Of a stretch of DNA of 64,000 nucleotides, positions 35,432-46,551 are shown one piece after another. Location of the stretch: assembly GCA_022605405.1 (NCBI GenBank), contig JABYQQ010000006.1, forward strand, positions 496,001 to 560,000, in the 5' to 3' direction. The position numbers and the translations under genes were made by a program. A model generated the notes under the pieces. That model saw only the letters and a list, made by a program, of their open reading frames with translations. It had not been told where the DNA came from and searched no databases. Numbering within the stretch: the first letter of the stretch is position 1; every line of letters starts with the position of its first letter. Source of the DNA: Earliella scabrosa. Taxonomy: Eukaryota > Basidiomycota > Agaricomycetes > Polyporales > Polyporaceae.

Positions 35432-36795
35432 TTATGGCTCATCGTCTACATAGCCTGATTGACGCAAATCCGCTAGCACCTCCTCCCCCATCACGGTACT
35501 CCAACGCTCGTCGTCTAGGGGAGAAATATAATCCGGGTGATCCCCCATGCCACACCCCATCTCTTCCATGAATGCGAGCACTTTCTGAAAGGGGTAGTCA
35601 CGGGATATGTCTCCTCCCAAGAAATGCGTAGACAACGTCCATCGAAAGTGTTCCTTGATGAACGCGTTTGTACGAGCATTTAGAGGTGGGCGGATGTGGC
35701 TCGGGAGTCCGGCCTCACTAGCTGCTTGTGTGAACGTACGAACACGGTGGTTATCCTGCTTGATGATCAATCTCGGGCGTTCAGGGGACCAGTCATCATG
35801 ATAAACACTCACGTCGACGTCGACACTGAACGCATTGTTGTGCCATAACTCATACAGGTCCACGCGCATCGGCAGCAGATTCTCAGACACTGTGAAAGTT
35901 TCACGCCGAATGATGATGTCTCTTGCGACGTGTGGTATCAGGACCTAGTCACAGGTAAGCGTCCAGAGGATGCGGTATGCTTCGTAGCTCACCTTGTCAA
36001 CGGCCCCCGGAGGAAATACCCAGTTCACATCAACGGGAGTCGACCCCGAGAAGATGCACTCAGAGCCATAGCGCTGCTCGGCCTCTTGCCGTAGTTTATC
36101 TGGGACGGCATACTATGACAAGCGTTCAGGGGTAAAGTAAACGACGATGCGATACGAGGGGCGTACTAGCTGCAAGTTCTCGGCTGCCCTATTCATGATT
36201 TCCTTATTCTTCTCGTAGCCAGACTTGACCTTTGCAAGCGTACGACCAGCTGGGATAGAACCGAGGTATCCGAGCATGCTCTGTCGATTTGGATCTAGGT
36301 GCACGAGTACATTCTCAGCAAAAACTCAACCTATCGCATATGGTAGCTTGCCTTCCTCAAAGCATCCGTAATCGCCTGGCTCGAGCACCTCTGACATGGG
36401 AACCGAGCGTAGAGGTAGGGGACAAAATTGAAATGGACCAATGCGTTCCACGCGCACACGTTTGATCTCTGAAGTGCCAGTGAGAGCGATTGTGTTAATC
36501 CACCGGATTAGCGTTTCCGCAGTGAGAGGCCCCGTCTGTCTGAGATTGAGGCCTGAAATTCCAATAGAGCGTGAGTAATATATATTAGACACCACCGTGA
36601 CTAGGAGCTCGGAGCCTGAGCCGGGAGAGAATGGACTGTGACTGGAATTCCTTCCGACTCACAGCCAATCATTGTTGGTACTGGAATGCACTTCCACCAA
36701 AGGAAGAAGTCTGCATCGCGCTGTTTAGAGAGCCGAGAGTCGTGTGCACGATGAAGAGCCATGCTGGATGGCGGTGAAAGACAAGTCGGAGTCAC
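35432..36795 (-). CDS. HNH-nuclease-like fungal protein, 5' junction uncertain
   Basis: Supported exons are 35432-35755, 35813-35944, 35993-36112 and about 36167 upward; the intron 36113-36166 (GTACGC...CATAG, 54 nt) removes an in-frame TAG. The central part reads YGSECIFSGSTPVDVNWVFP and then VSENLLPMRVDLYELWHNNAF, VDVD, matching the layout of fungal HNH-like proteins (a Cys-x-x-S/T-G block, then N-L-x-x-x-R-x-D-L-x-x-x-W/F block). The usual His after the first block is Asn here (VNW), so activity is doubtful. The N-terminal exon near 36601-36795 (MTPTCLSPPSSMALHRAHD) and a middle exon near 36326-36560 (GLNLRQTGPLTAETLIRWIN) belong in style but I could not join them without a stop. A 36-nt intron or a broken reading frame is needed near 36300. 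It may be a pseudogene. Confidence 0.5.
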
Positions 36796-37536
36796 ACTAG
36801 TAGCAACGGAGACGATCGAGATGCTCGCTAGCGCTCAACATCATGTCACAGTCGCCACCTACGCAATAGGTTGCGAGCCGCTAGTCTGAAATGTGTCAAC
36901 AATCACCGTAGTAGCGGACTACAAAACAAGTAAAGAAGCAAGCTCATAGACCCACGTCGAGATCGAGCCGGATACCACTCAATATCTGAATGGTAGCCTA
37001 AGTATATCGCGCTCACTTCATGGCTTATAATCCACAAACTTACGTTGCTTCAGGAGATCATGACCTAGTCCTGTTCTATCGCTCTAGGGTCTCGCCGTCA
37101 CCTCGGAGTAGACCCTCAGGCTAACTCTCCTCTGAACGGCACCTTGCTCCGGAAGAGTCGCCTGTTGTACCTGTACCCGAGCAGTGTAGACCTGAGACTC
37201 GTGCGATGGCAAGGTCTTGACGTGGCCCGATGTTCCCTCGAGGTGCGGGAGTGTGAACCGTTCAGTCCGTCGCCGTTGATCTAGCGACTGTGACTCTGGC
37301 TCACCGGCGGATCAGTGCGAGTCCATGTCCCAAACGAGCATATTCGGATAGAGAGCACCAGTCTTCAAGGGTATAGTTTACATACTGTCAAGGTACGTCA
37401 GACTTTTCGGGTTCTTAGGCGAGGGCATGTTCAGGATGGACAGACCTTGAACTAGCTCCGTGCAAGTGAGGCAGTGTATAAAGGACCAGTCGACCAATGC
37501 ATACACGCAGCGTCCAGCACACCCAGATTTCCAGCC
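36796..37536. other. intergenic with TATA box of the small secreted protein gene
   Basis: No gene recognised. TATAAA at 37477-37482 lies about 55-60 nt upstream of the ATG at 37537. Confidence 0.5.
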
Positions 37537-38149
37537 ATGCAGCTCTCCCTCAAGTTCTCTCCGTTGGTCTTCGGCGTCCTTGCAGGGCTGGCGAGCTTCG
37601 CCCGCACAAACCCCACCCCGATGGTACGCTCGTCGTTGTCCGTAAAGCGCCAATCCTCATTGACCCCTACCAGTCCACGTCGGACTCGGACGGCCTGGGC
37701 TCCCAAGAGGTAACACAACATTCCTAGCAGCCCCATCAGCCCGCTGACCACCCATCCGAGTCAAGCAGCCGTCCACCAACATCCTCACCTACAAGCAGAT
37801 GATGGACTGGCTCGCCACAACGAACGCGACGCTCACCTACACCAGCGCGCCCCTCAACCCCCTCCGACTCTCCCAGCGCGACTCGAAGGAGACCGTGGTG
37901 ACCTACTGCAACAAGCGCGCCCAGAACGTCTGCGGCGGGACCTGCCAGGTGTACACCGGGGGCCCGATCTGCCTCGACGCGCCGGGCGTCGCGTGCCTCG
38001 CCGCGACGCGCAACGTCGGCTTCTGCACCAAGCTCGGCTGCGGCGGGACGTGCAACCAGCTCTCGAGCTGCGGGACGCTCCTCGATGGCGGGTTCTGCCC
38101 GACCCCGAAGGCGAACTCGATCGTCGTCGAGGTCGATTCGGACGATTGA
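37537..38149 (+). CDS. small secreted cysteine-rich protein
   Basis: Three exons: 37537-37623, 37674-37709 and 37766-38149, giving 168 aa. The signal peptide is MQLSLKFSPLVFGVLAGLAS. The mature protein begins with a Ser/Asp linker, then QMMDWLATTNATLTY and a Cys-rich core with motifs CNKRAQNVCGGTCQVY, CLDAPGVACLAA, GFCTKLGCGGTCNQLSSC and GGFCPTP; eleven or twelve cysteines suggest a disulfide-knit fold. Proteins of this pattern are frequent among small secreted proteins of wood-decay Agaricomycetes and have no assigned activity. The acceptor of exon 3 could be three bases further on (AAGCAG). Confidence 0.82.
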
Positions 38150-41100
38150 GATGGCGCTGGCATAGCGGTGAGTAGGTGTTGTTTGGCAGCCATATATGCG
38201 GAAGGCTGATGATGGATTCGGATTCGTGGACGTACTAGACGAGTGCGTGAGCTGGTCGACTCGCATCCCTTCGACCGCTCCCCTTTGATTCATGTACCAT
38301 CGTGCTGTGTGTGTGTTTGAATGAGCGTCGTTGTGAGCCTGCTTGTCTAGGAATGAATGTCAGTTATCAGTGTCTATGATGCGGTAGAGTACTCACCGCC
38401 GGCAATTGCGAGAAGATGATGAGTCCTGCCCGGGAAGGTAGCTTCAAGTCGGAATACTCTCAGATAGTTATTACAATCAAGCTCAGACGTAAAGGGAGTG
38501 AGAACATACTGTGGCAGAGAGGATGCGACTATTAATGATCGTTAAAGGCGGGCTGAGCATCACGAGCACAGATGCTCTCAGACGCAGAGAGGCACACGGA
38601 TGACCCTCACAGAGTTACAGAAACCCGACCTAGTCTGAGTCAACACATCGCGAGTGCCAAATGCTCGTCGACAAACACGGAAGAGCGACGTACATCAACT
38701 CAATGTGCAGACGTACTCGCGCCTTGTGCACACATTGGATGGGTTGCCCCCGGGTCATCGCCAGTCGTTCTCAGACGCATGCGAATTCTTCCCACATGTC
38801 GAGCCAGAAAATCTTCAACCGAGGTCTGCTGTCCCAGACCCATTCTTGCGCCCGCATGAGAGATGTCAGCACAGTGCATGACGCCCCGAAGATGACGACT
38901 TACTCCAAATGCAACTCCAAGTCAAGTCAACAGTCGTCATGCATTGATGGTTCCAATGCACGCCCATCCTCCGTCCATCCCTGACCACGTTCATGTGTCG
39001 GGAGGAAAACATTCCGGGGGCCGATTCCCATGCCCTACTACTAGTATGCGGTGAGCACGGTACCCGCCCCCGAACGCGCATGCGGATGCAGCGTCATGCT
39101 CACTGCTCAGCATGACAGTGCGACCCTGTATCTTAGCTCAGAGTTCAGAATGCCTCTGTCCAACGTAAACTGCGTCAATGATTGTCATCAGATAACGAAC
39201 GAGGCACTGACGTCGGGGACGGATAGTCGGAGTCCAGCACATTCCGTTCATGTGATGCGTCAGTCGCGATCTCTCCGGCAGCCTATTCCCAGTGTCTAGA
39301 ATGCGCACCTTCTCCGCCCGCAGGCGCGAGGCTAGCCAACACATTCCAATGATCCCAGCTTCTCCAACCTGACAGTTGCGAGCGTCCGGACCTGAGATGA
39401 GCAGCACTCTCCAGAACATCCATCCACGAATCCCCGAATCCACGAATACACGATCCGCCGTGTCCCCGGTCAGTTGGAAGAACAATAACAACGTCCCGAA
39501 CCCCCCAATCGCCCCACTCCATCGAGCGCGGACCAGTAAAAATCGCGACAAGCGAGCTCATCGCCCATATGACCCCCATCCAAGGCACCATCGCCAACTA
39601 CAACCCGCACCCCCGGGCCCAACGAATGCCCGAGCGTCCGCAGACCTCCGCGTCCCCCCACTCAACACCGCGGGCGCACGATCTGCGCCTCTCTGCGTGT
39701 TCATCGACGCGCCCCCGCAATGAACCGCAGCCGCATCAGAACAACTTCCAGCGCACGCCTGCCGCTTCTCAAGTTCCAACTCCCCACCGCAGCTGAGAAG
39801 CGACACGCGTGTCAGCGGCCATCGTAGAATTGAAGACAACGTTGACGGCACAGTCACGGTCAAGACTCAAGGGACGGGACGGGGCGCCGTGCTCTACCCG
39901 AACGCAATTCTGTGCATCAGGGGAGCGACGCACCGCGTGAGCAGGCGGTGCCATGCGGCGCCGGCGGGGATGCAACCTTGCTGCCAGGCTCGCGCTCGTC
40001 GGGGGCTGCGTGGCGGTTGACATGAGGCACGTCCTTGACAAGCTTCAGCCTGGCGTCTTCTTCAGAGCGTCCGCACACCAGCCTAGCCTCGCTGTCCACA
40101 CGGTACGCCCGCGGTCCGCGTGTAGAAGGGTGCACCGAGATCTAGACGCATGCATAGGCGTGCCACTGGGTGGCCGGGTCTCACGACGGACCACATTGAC
40201 TGTTGATGAACCGCAGACGCCTATGGGGTTAGATGGGCGTCAACCGGGGTGCAAAATTCGGGATGAATTGGGGTACGAACCAGGTCATATCCCGTACAGG
40301 CATGTTCGGAAACCGGTCCCAACGGAGTCGAGCGACTCGCAGACCTCAAGGAGTTTAGCGTCCAACTCGTCAAGCCCGCGGACCACGCGCTCGGAGGAGC
40401 TCGGACTGGTCAGCTCGACTGAGGAGAGTCTCCTCCCCGAAACAAGCCCCTCCGGTGCTTCCACGGTCCGTATCTGACGCACGAGGCGCAGAGATGCAGC
40501 ATGCCCCACTTCGGGAGGATCCCACCGCCCGTTCTCACGTCTCACGTAAATCAACCACAGTTTCCCCTCGCAGGCGTGGCAACCCGGGTAGCGGACAGCG
40601 CAGCCCCGGATGCGCGCCGTACGACAGGCAGGCCAGCCAAGCGGCCCGCTTACGAACCGCTTTCGCTGCATGTGCCCACTCCGATGGGGAGCGGAACCGA
40701 TTGGGAAGCTAGAAATCGGCCGTCGCCGTGCGGAGACACGAGGCTCGCCGCCGACCGACGACGGTTGCAGCGCAGGTGCGAAGCAGAGCAGCCACTTCTC
40801 TGCGTCTCAACGACTCTACACGGACGCGAACGTATTCCCGACCGTTGTCGCGAGGGGGTTAGACCCGATGCACGACCTAGGAAGCGTGCTGGGTGGCTGG
40901 CAGAGTTGAGGCCGAGGACGCGTTCCGTACCCCCTTCCGAGAGCTGGTCCGGAGGCCGCTGAGGATCAGTTGGAGAGCCTTGCCACATGTGTGCCTTGGT
41001 ATCACACGCTTCTTGCCTTGTGTACCCCGTACAGTAGTTGAGAGCGTGAGCGGAGGCCTCCACCTCCGTCCTCCGTGAAACGGGGAGGACGGGGCGACCA

Positions 41101-44100
41101 GAGCGTGCATGCACGCCGGTCCCTTCCATAGTGCCACTTACAGCCTAGCGGGAGGAACGGAAGAGGGCGGGCCACCCCCGCACCAGATGATGCCCCGCTG
41201 ACGCAGCCCCAGCCCTTCAACCGCAGCACCAAGTCCTCGGGTCGCACGCGCAGCGGCCGAAGCGCTGCGCCAAATAGGAGGATTGGGGAGAAAGTGTGGG
41301 AGGAACGGCGTCAGGTACCTCGCGTCTCGGAATGCAAACCGAACAAAGGCCCATGGAAACCACGCTCCAGTCAGAACGGCCCTCGACCGCCGCCCACGCC
41401 GCACAAGCGGGTAGAGCGACAGCGGCGGTTTCTTGCAGATCTTCTTGGATAAGGCGTCGTCCTCGTCTCGTTCTTGTTCCCTTCTGCTTGGGAGTCCTCA
41501 GTCGAGAAGAAGGCCTGCGCGTGGTGGTTCTCGGAGGACTCTGCCCTCTGCTGTCGTTTTGAGCTGGGAGGCGAGGCGGCGTTGAGCTCCGTGGTCGAGC
41601 CCGAGACGATCTGCGAGCTTGCCGACACGTCACCCGCGGTCTCTTCGGCAACGGCAGCGCGCGTATGAATGTGAGAACTTGAGCGGTCAGATCCTCGGCT
41701 CGCAGACTCTCAGCCACAAGCGTTGACTCAACTCGCGCAGACGGATTACGTACCCCAACCAGCGGACAGTCGTGCGGGTTTTGGTGCTGTACGTATTTCG
41801 GGGCATTTTCAGCGGAAATGAATCGCGTCAATGAACGGGTTTTCCGGTAACAGGTGAAAACGGTGTTGCCTTGCAAACATGAACCAACCAACATTGACCC
41901 GCATAGCAGGCAGTTACCGCCCTTGGAAGTAAGCAATCCTTGTTCCCGTTCAATTCCTAGAGTCAATCAGTATATATGCAGGGAATAGGAGACCTAACGG
42001 CATCTGTGAGATAAGAAAACCATGTGAGTGGTCTCGTTAAGCGCACGCAGTCGCCATCAAACCTTCCAGGCACATTAAGAAGCGCACGGAGTATCGAGAC
42101 GAGCGAATATAGACCCAGTGCGTGCGTTGTTGAGACTACGACCGCGAGCAAGAGTCAAGCTGTAGAGCAGAGTCAAGTTCATGTGCTGGCATAAGTGACG
42201 AACTTACGCAACGCCGCCACAATGTGTGGGCGGCTATCCTAAAAAGGAAAGTCACGTAGAACATTAGCCATCGTGGTGGTGAAGTTCACCATATGCGGTG
42301 TCTGTAGGATACTCGCGGGCATGACTTCAAGAGATCCCAGCAGTAGAGGCTAGACTGTTGCTACTACAATTGCGTGAGTGTGCTACCTACCTCAGTGTGA
42401 ACTCGTGCATGATAAGTACTCGTCGCGCTTCTTGCTTTAACACGGAATCCATACTAAAGCCACCTACATGCAGACAGTATCCACGGGTTTACAGCATATA
42501 CCCACTGCCTAGACTACTACTTGCTTCACAACTTGAAAATAGACAGATCCACGTACCTGTCGGGCTAACGCCGCCCGAAATGAACGCCTGATAGCCTCAT
42601 ATGAATCCCGCACACTATTTCCGTGCCGCTATAACAACAGAACGCGGCCATCGTGAGGTTCCCGCTATAACCTTGGTCATGCTGCAAGCGCCGCCCTGCT
42701 GCGCGTCTCACACTAGTAGCTGGTTACTCGTAGCGTCATCGAGTGCGCTACGCCCTAGCAACTCTGCGGTACCTCACTGAGGGTTAGCGTCCCAAGTTTA
42801 AACCTGTCAGATTCCATAAGCAACAATAGCGCATATCTCAGGGAGTGCACGCTACACACCAAACATAGAACAAGGCTGCGGCCCCATGCGCAGCGCGCAC
42901 TGGCAGTGGCATGGCAGACGCGACTCGACAGCATCAACAATCAAGGAGGGTTCAAGTCCTCAGCATGCGGCGGAGATCGCTTCCTCCCGTGATTTCCTTC
43001 ATCTCCCAACCAATCTCCCAGATGAGGCGTGCAGGCGTGCGGGCGTGCGAGTGGGATCTAGGATCCAGGTCGCAGTCTACGGTGTCTCACGGCGTCTCTG
43101 GGAAGAGCTCCCCCGCTCCCCTCTGCACTGTGCTGTCTGTCCTGTCGATCCCGTCGCGGCCCGCCTCCCACGTCCACAAGACTCACAGCTCAGCCTGACC
43201 GTGACATCGTGGCATATGGCCACCCCCGGCCGCCGTCAGCTACTTACTCCCGGCCCTGCGCGTCTGTCCGCTTGCACCCTTCTCCCGTGCGGCCAGTGCA
43301 AAAAACCTGACGAAAGACGACTCGGCTGCCGTCTGTCACACTTAGTGCCATTGCCCGTGAGTAAGCATTCAAACCATATCATGATAGAGCGCGCCAGCGA
43401 CACCCGACGCCCGAGTGGTCCATTTAACCGCTGGAACGCGTCCATACCCACAATGGTGCAATTGAGCGCATGGGAACCGGAACCACTGGGAAAGGGTCGG
43501 ATGAATGAGAGCGGCCCGGGCCGCGCAGCGTCCGAGTCCGAGTCACCGTCACGTCTCGTCGCTCGAAGTTGCAACCTTGCCTTGACTCAATAATCACCAT
43601 CCATGGCGCCCGCGACGCGCGACTCCAGGAACCGACCGCGGTTCGACCCTCGAAGCGGAGAGCTGGGGGGGAGCGTGATCCCAGCTGACTGACAGGGAAG
43701 CCGCCCGCTTACACGTACAGAGGGCCAACGCCGGGACGCGTTGCCGACGCCCGCTTGGCATGGGACACCCTGCGACCGAGTTCTGAATCTTCTGATGTTC
43801 TGAAGTTTATAAGTTATGAATCTTGGGGAGTGGACGACGAGTGGCGAGCGGTCTCGCACTCGCAGCAATTCAGCCACTTAGCCACCCAGCGGAAGTCAGA
43901 ACGCACTGGGCGGTGCGAAGCCTACCGGGCTCGCGACGCACGAACCGAATACGCACGGAACTCCGGCCGAGTGGGAACTTCGAGGGTTTCATGTTGCATG
44001 GCATGGCAGTGAAGCCCTATCCTGAGGGAGATCGTCATGAAAGGAAGGTGTACTCAGCGCGCACACTGGCAGGAATTGCTGCACAGTCAAGTCCGACCTC

Positions 44101-44817
44101 GGGCTCGCCGAGCAGCGTCCCAATCTCGGTCACCGCACGAACTACTAGTAGGACATTCCCCCGCTCGAGGCACGGGCACGGGGGCACGCCCATCCATCCA
44201 CCTCGGACCACCACGCGTCGCGCCATGCAGCAGCCCCGAACGAAGGCGGCGTCGGCGTGGACAACGCGGGGACTCGCTCCTAGGCCAGTGAGATCACCTC
44301 TCATGCACTAGCTCAACCACATCTCTCCTGTCCCGCTCCAAATCGCGCCCAGGGTCCAAAGCTTCAAGGCCCGCTGATGCACAATGCACGATGGTCCAAC
44401 GGAGAGAGAGATCCAAGCGGCGGCGGCGGAGGGGCAGAAATCCAGGTAGTCGGTCCGCGGACCTCAGGCTCTGTCGATGCGGGTCCGGTTAGTAACTCAG
44501 ACCCTAGGCTGCGTCCACACAAGTTCCGAGTCGGAGCCTACCGCCGCTGACGACAACGGTGTCCACCAGATGGAGGATCGAACTCAGGAAAGACACGATC
44601 AAGGAGCCGCGCATGGCGGCACGCCGAAGTCGACCACCCGTCCGGACGGCCCGTGTTGCGTGCTCTTGGTTCTTGCTCGCGCACTGGCTTCGGTGTCTGC
44701 AGAGCGGGCACGCGAACTGCGAACGCGCGACAGACAGCGAGAAGGCGGCGTTGTGGCGTGGCGGAGTTCGAGTGCGTGCGTGCGGAGGGGGGTTCGTACC
44801 TGGACAATGACAATACG

Positions 44818-44842
44818 CACACGAACACGAACACGAACACAA
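44818..44842. repeat. hexanucleotide microsatellite ACACGA
   Basis: Four near-perfect copies of ACACGA in tandem. Confidence 0.8.
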
Positions 44843-46532
44843 GATGCGTCCGAGTGCCACCATCGATGCGATGTAGATGGTCAGCATGAGCCAGATGAAC
44901 AGCACAGATCTCGAGAACGTACGTCGACTCGGAGCTCGGGAGCCTTATTGACAGACCGCTTGGCCGACGAGAACCTGCCATATGGATGTGCCTTCCAAGT
45001 CTCCTCGATGCCGGCCACCAGCAACGAGCCGAATCGCATCTCGAAGAGGCACATCACCGTTAACGTTCCCCATCCAACAACGCCAGAGACAGCCTCCCGT
45101 CTCTCGGCTATCGAGCTGATAGTAACTGCCCGCCCGCGTGCAGTCAGGCCGTCCCCGGGCACTCGCCGTGATGCTCTGCCCCGACATGGTGACAGCCAGG
45201 GCCCTTCGCGAGGACCGCGCTAACCGGAACACGGCTTCCAGGAATCCATAGTTCCCGGGAGCGACACGGCTTGAGAACGGCCCAGCTTCGAAGATGCCAG
45301 TGGTCGACCTATGGAACCCATCTGGGAGAGAAGTGTCCCAAGTCGGTCCTGCGCTTGAACTGGAAGGAGTCGACGGATGCGGCTATTCATGGGGACGGCG
45401 CTCTGAGTCTACGCTGAGCCTGGACCGACCGTGGCAACGTGAGAGGACGACGATCATATAGTTCTGGTGAGAGGGCGCGGTGTATTTGCGGTTGTTCACC
45501 GGAGTAGCCGCAGCAAAGAGATCCCGAGATGGCCAGGCCAAGTCGCCGTCGCTGCTCGCGGTTTAGGCTCGTGGCGGGCCGCGCGCCTGGTATCTGGCGA
45601 TTCGGGCCATACCACCAAAGGGTGCGCAGCTTGATAGGCCCTAAGGTGGCACAGCATTGCGTAGTGACCAAGTCCTGGTTCAAACGTTCAAGTTCCACCA
45701 TCCGAGTCGATCGCGCGCACTTGTCCGCCGAGCTTTCGTCTCTTTGCCTCCGCGACCTTGATTGTGCCAGAGCGTCCAGTGGCTGGTGAGCTCGATGAGC
45801 GGAGGTTATCCAGCTGACAGCACCCTGCGCCCCGGAGTGCGAGCATTCCCTAGAGTTGAAAGCGCATGAGAACGTGACAGCAGATCCTGCTGGGAGCCGC
45901 GCACCATCGAATCCTCCCATCCCGCACCCTGGCAGTGGCACAGAACCCGAAGCTTGAAGCGTGCACCCTGCACACGCGCACACGAGAGTCGAGACGTAAG
46001 ACGAACCGACACTCGCCCCGTCGGAGTTTCATCTGAGCAACCCACCCGCGCACCCGCACCCCCGTCGGACTAGGAAACCCACTGAGGATCGCGCCGCGAA
46101 GCCTGCCATACCGACCTGCGACCAGCGAGAGATAGATCCCGCTGCGACCCGGCGCACCGGCGCAGATGCCACGCCGTGGGGCTTCGCAGACGTAAAACAT
46201 CGCGCGGTGCATGGGATGCGCACTCGCACTCGCACTCGCCGCACGCCCCCCGCCATCGATCTCGGACGAGATGCGCTCGGACTGCACCTCCTGTGAGCTT
46301 CCCAGCTGCCCCTCGAGGAGCTCGCGCGATCTCCCGTCCTGCCAGAAGCAGCCCGAATCCCACTACTGGAACCGAAGCGAGGGCGAGGGCGAGGACGATG
46401 CACAGAGTCCGGAGGAAGCGCCCTGCAGATCGCGCATGCGAAAGTTGGGATCAGGATGGGCACGAGGGTGTGGCGGCCCGGGAGTCGCGACGTGTACCTA
46501 ACGCCGGCTTCCCCCGCGACTAGACCCAGACA

Positions 46533-46551
46533 GAGGTTAGGTTTAGGTTAG
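46533..46551. repeat. short interstitial telomere-like repeat
   Basis: The run GAGGTTAGGTTTAGGTTAG contains three TTAGG-type units; too short and degenerate for a telomere. Confidence 0.4.

Noticed and set aside
42946..42960. tRNA B-box-like GGGTTCAAGTCCTCA
   Set aside because: The T-arm stem has mismatches and no cloverleaf could be built.
46533..46551. telomere or subtelomere signal
   Set aside because: Only three degenerate units in the interior of the window; not enough for a chromosome end.
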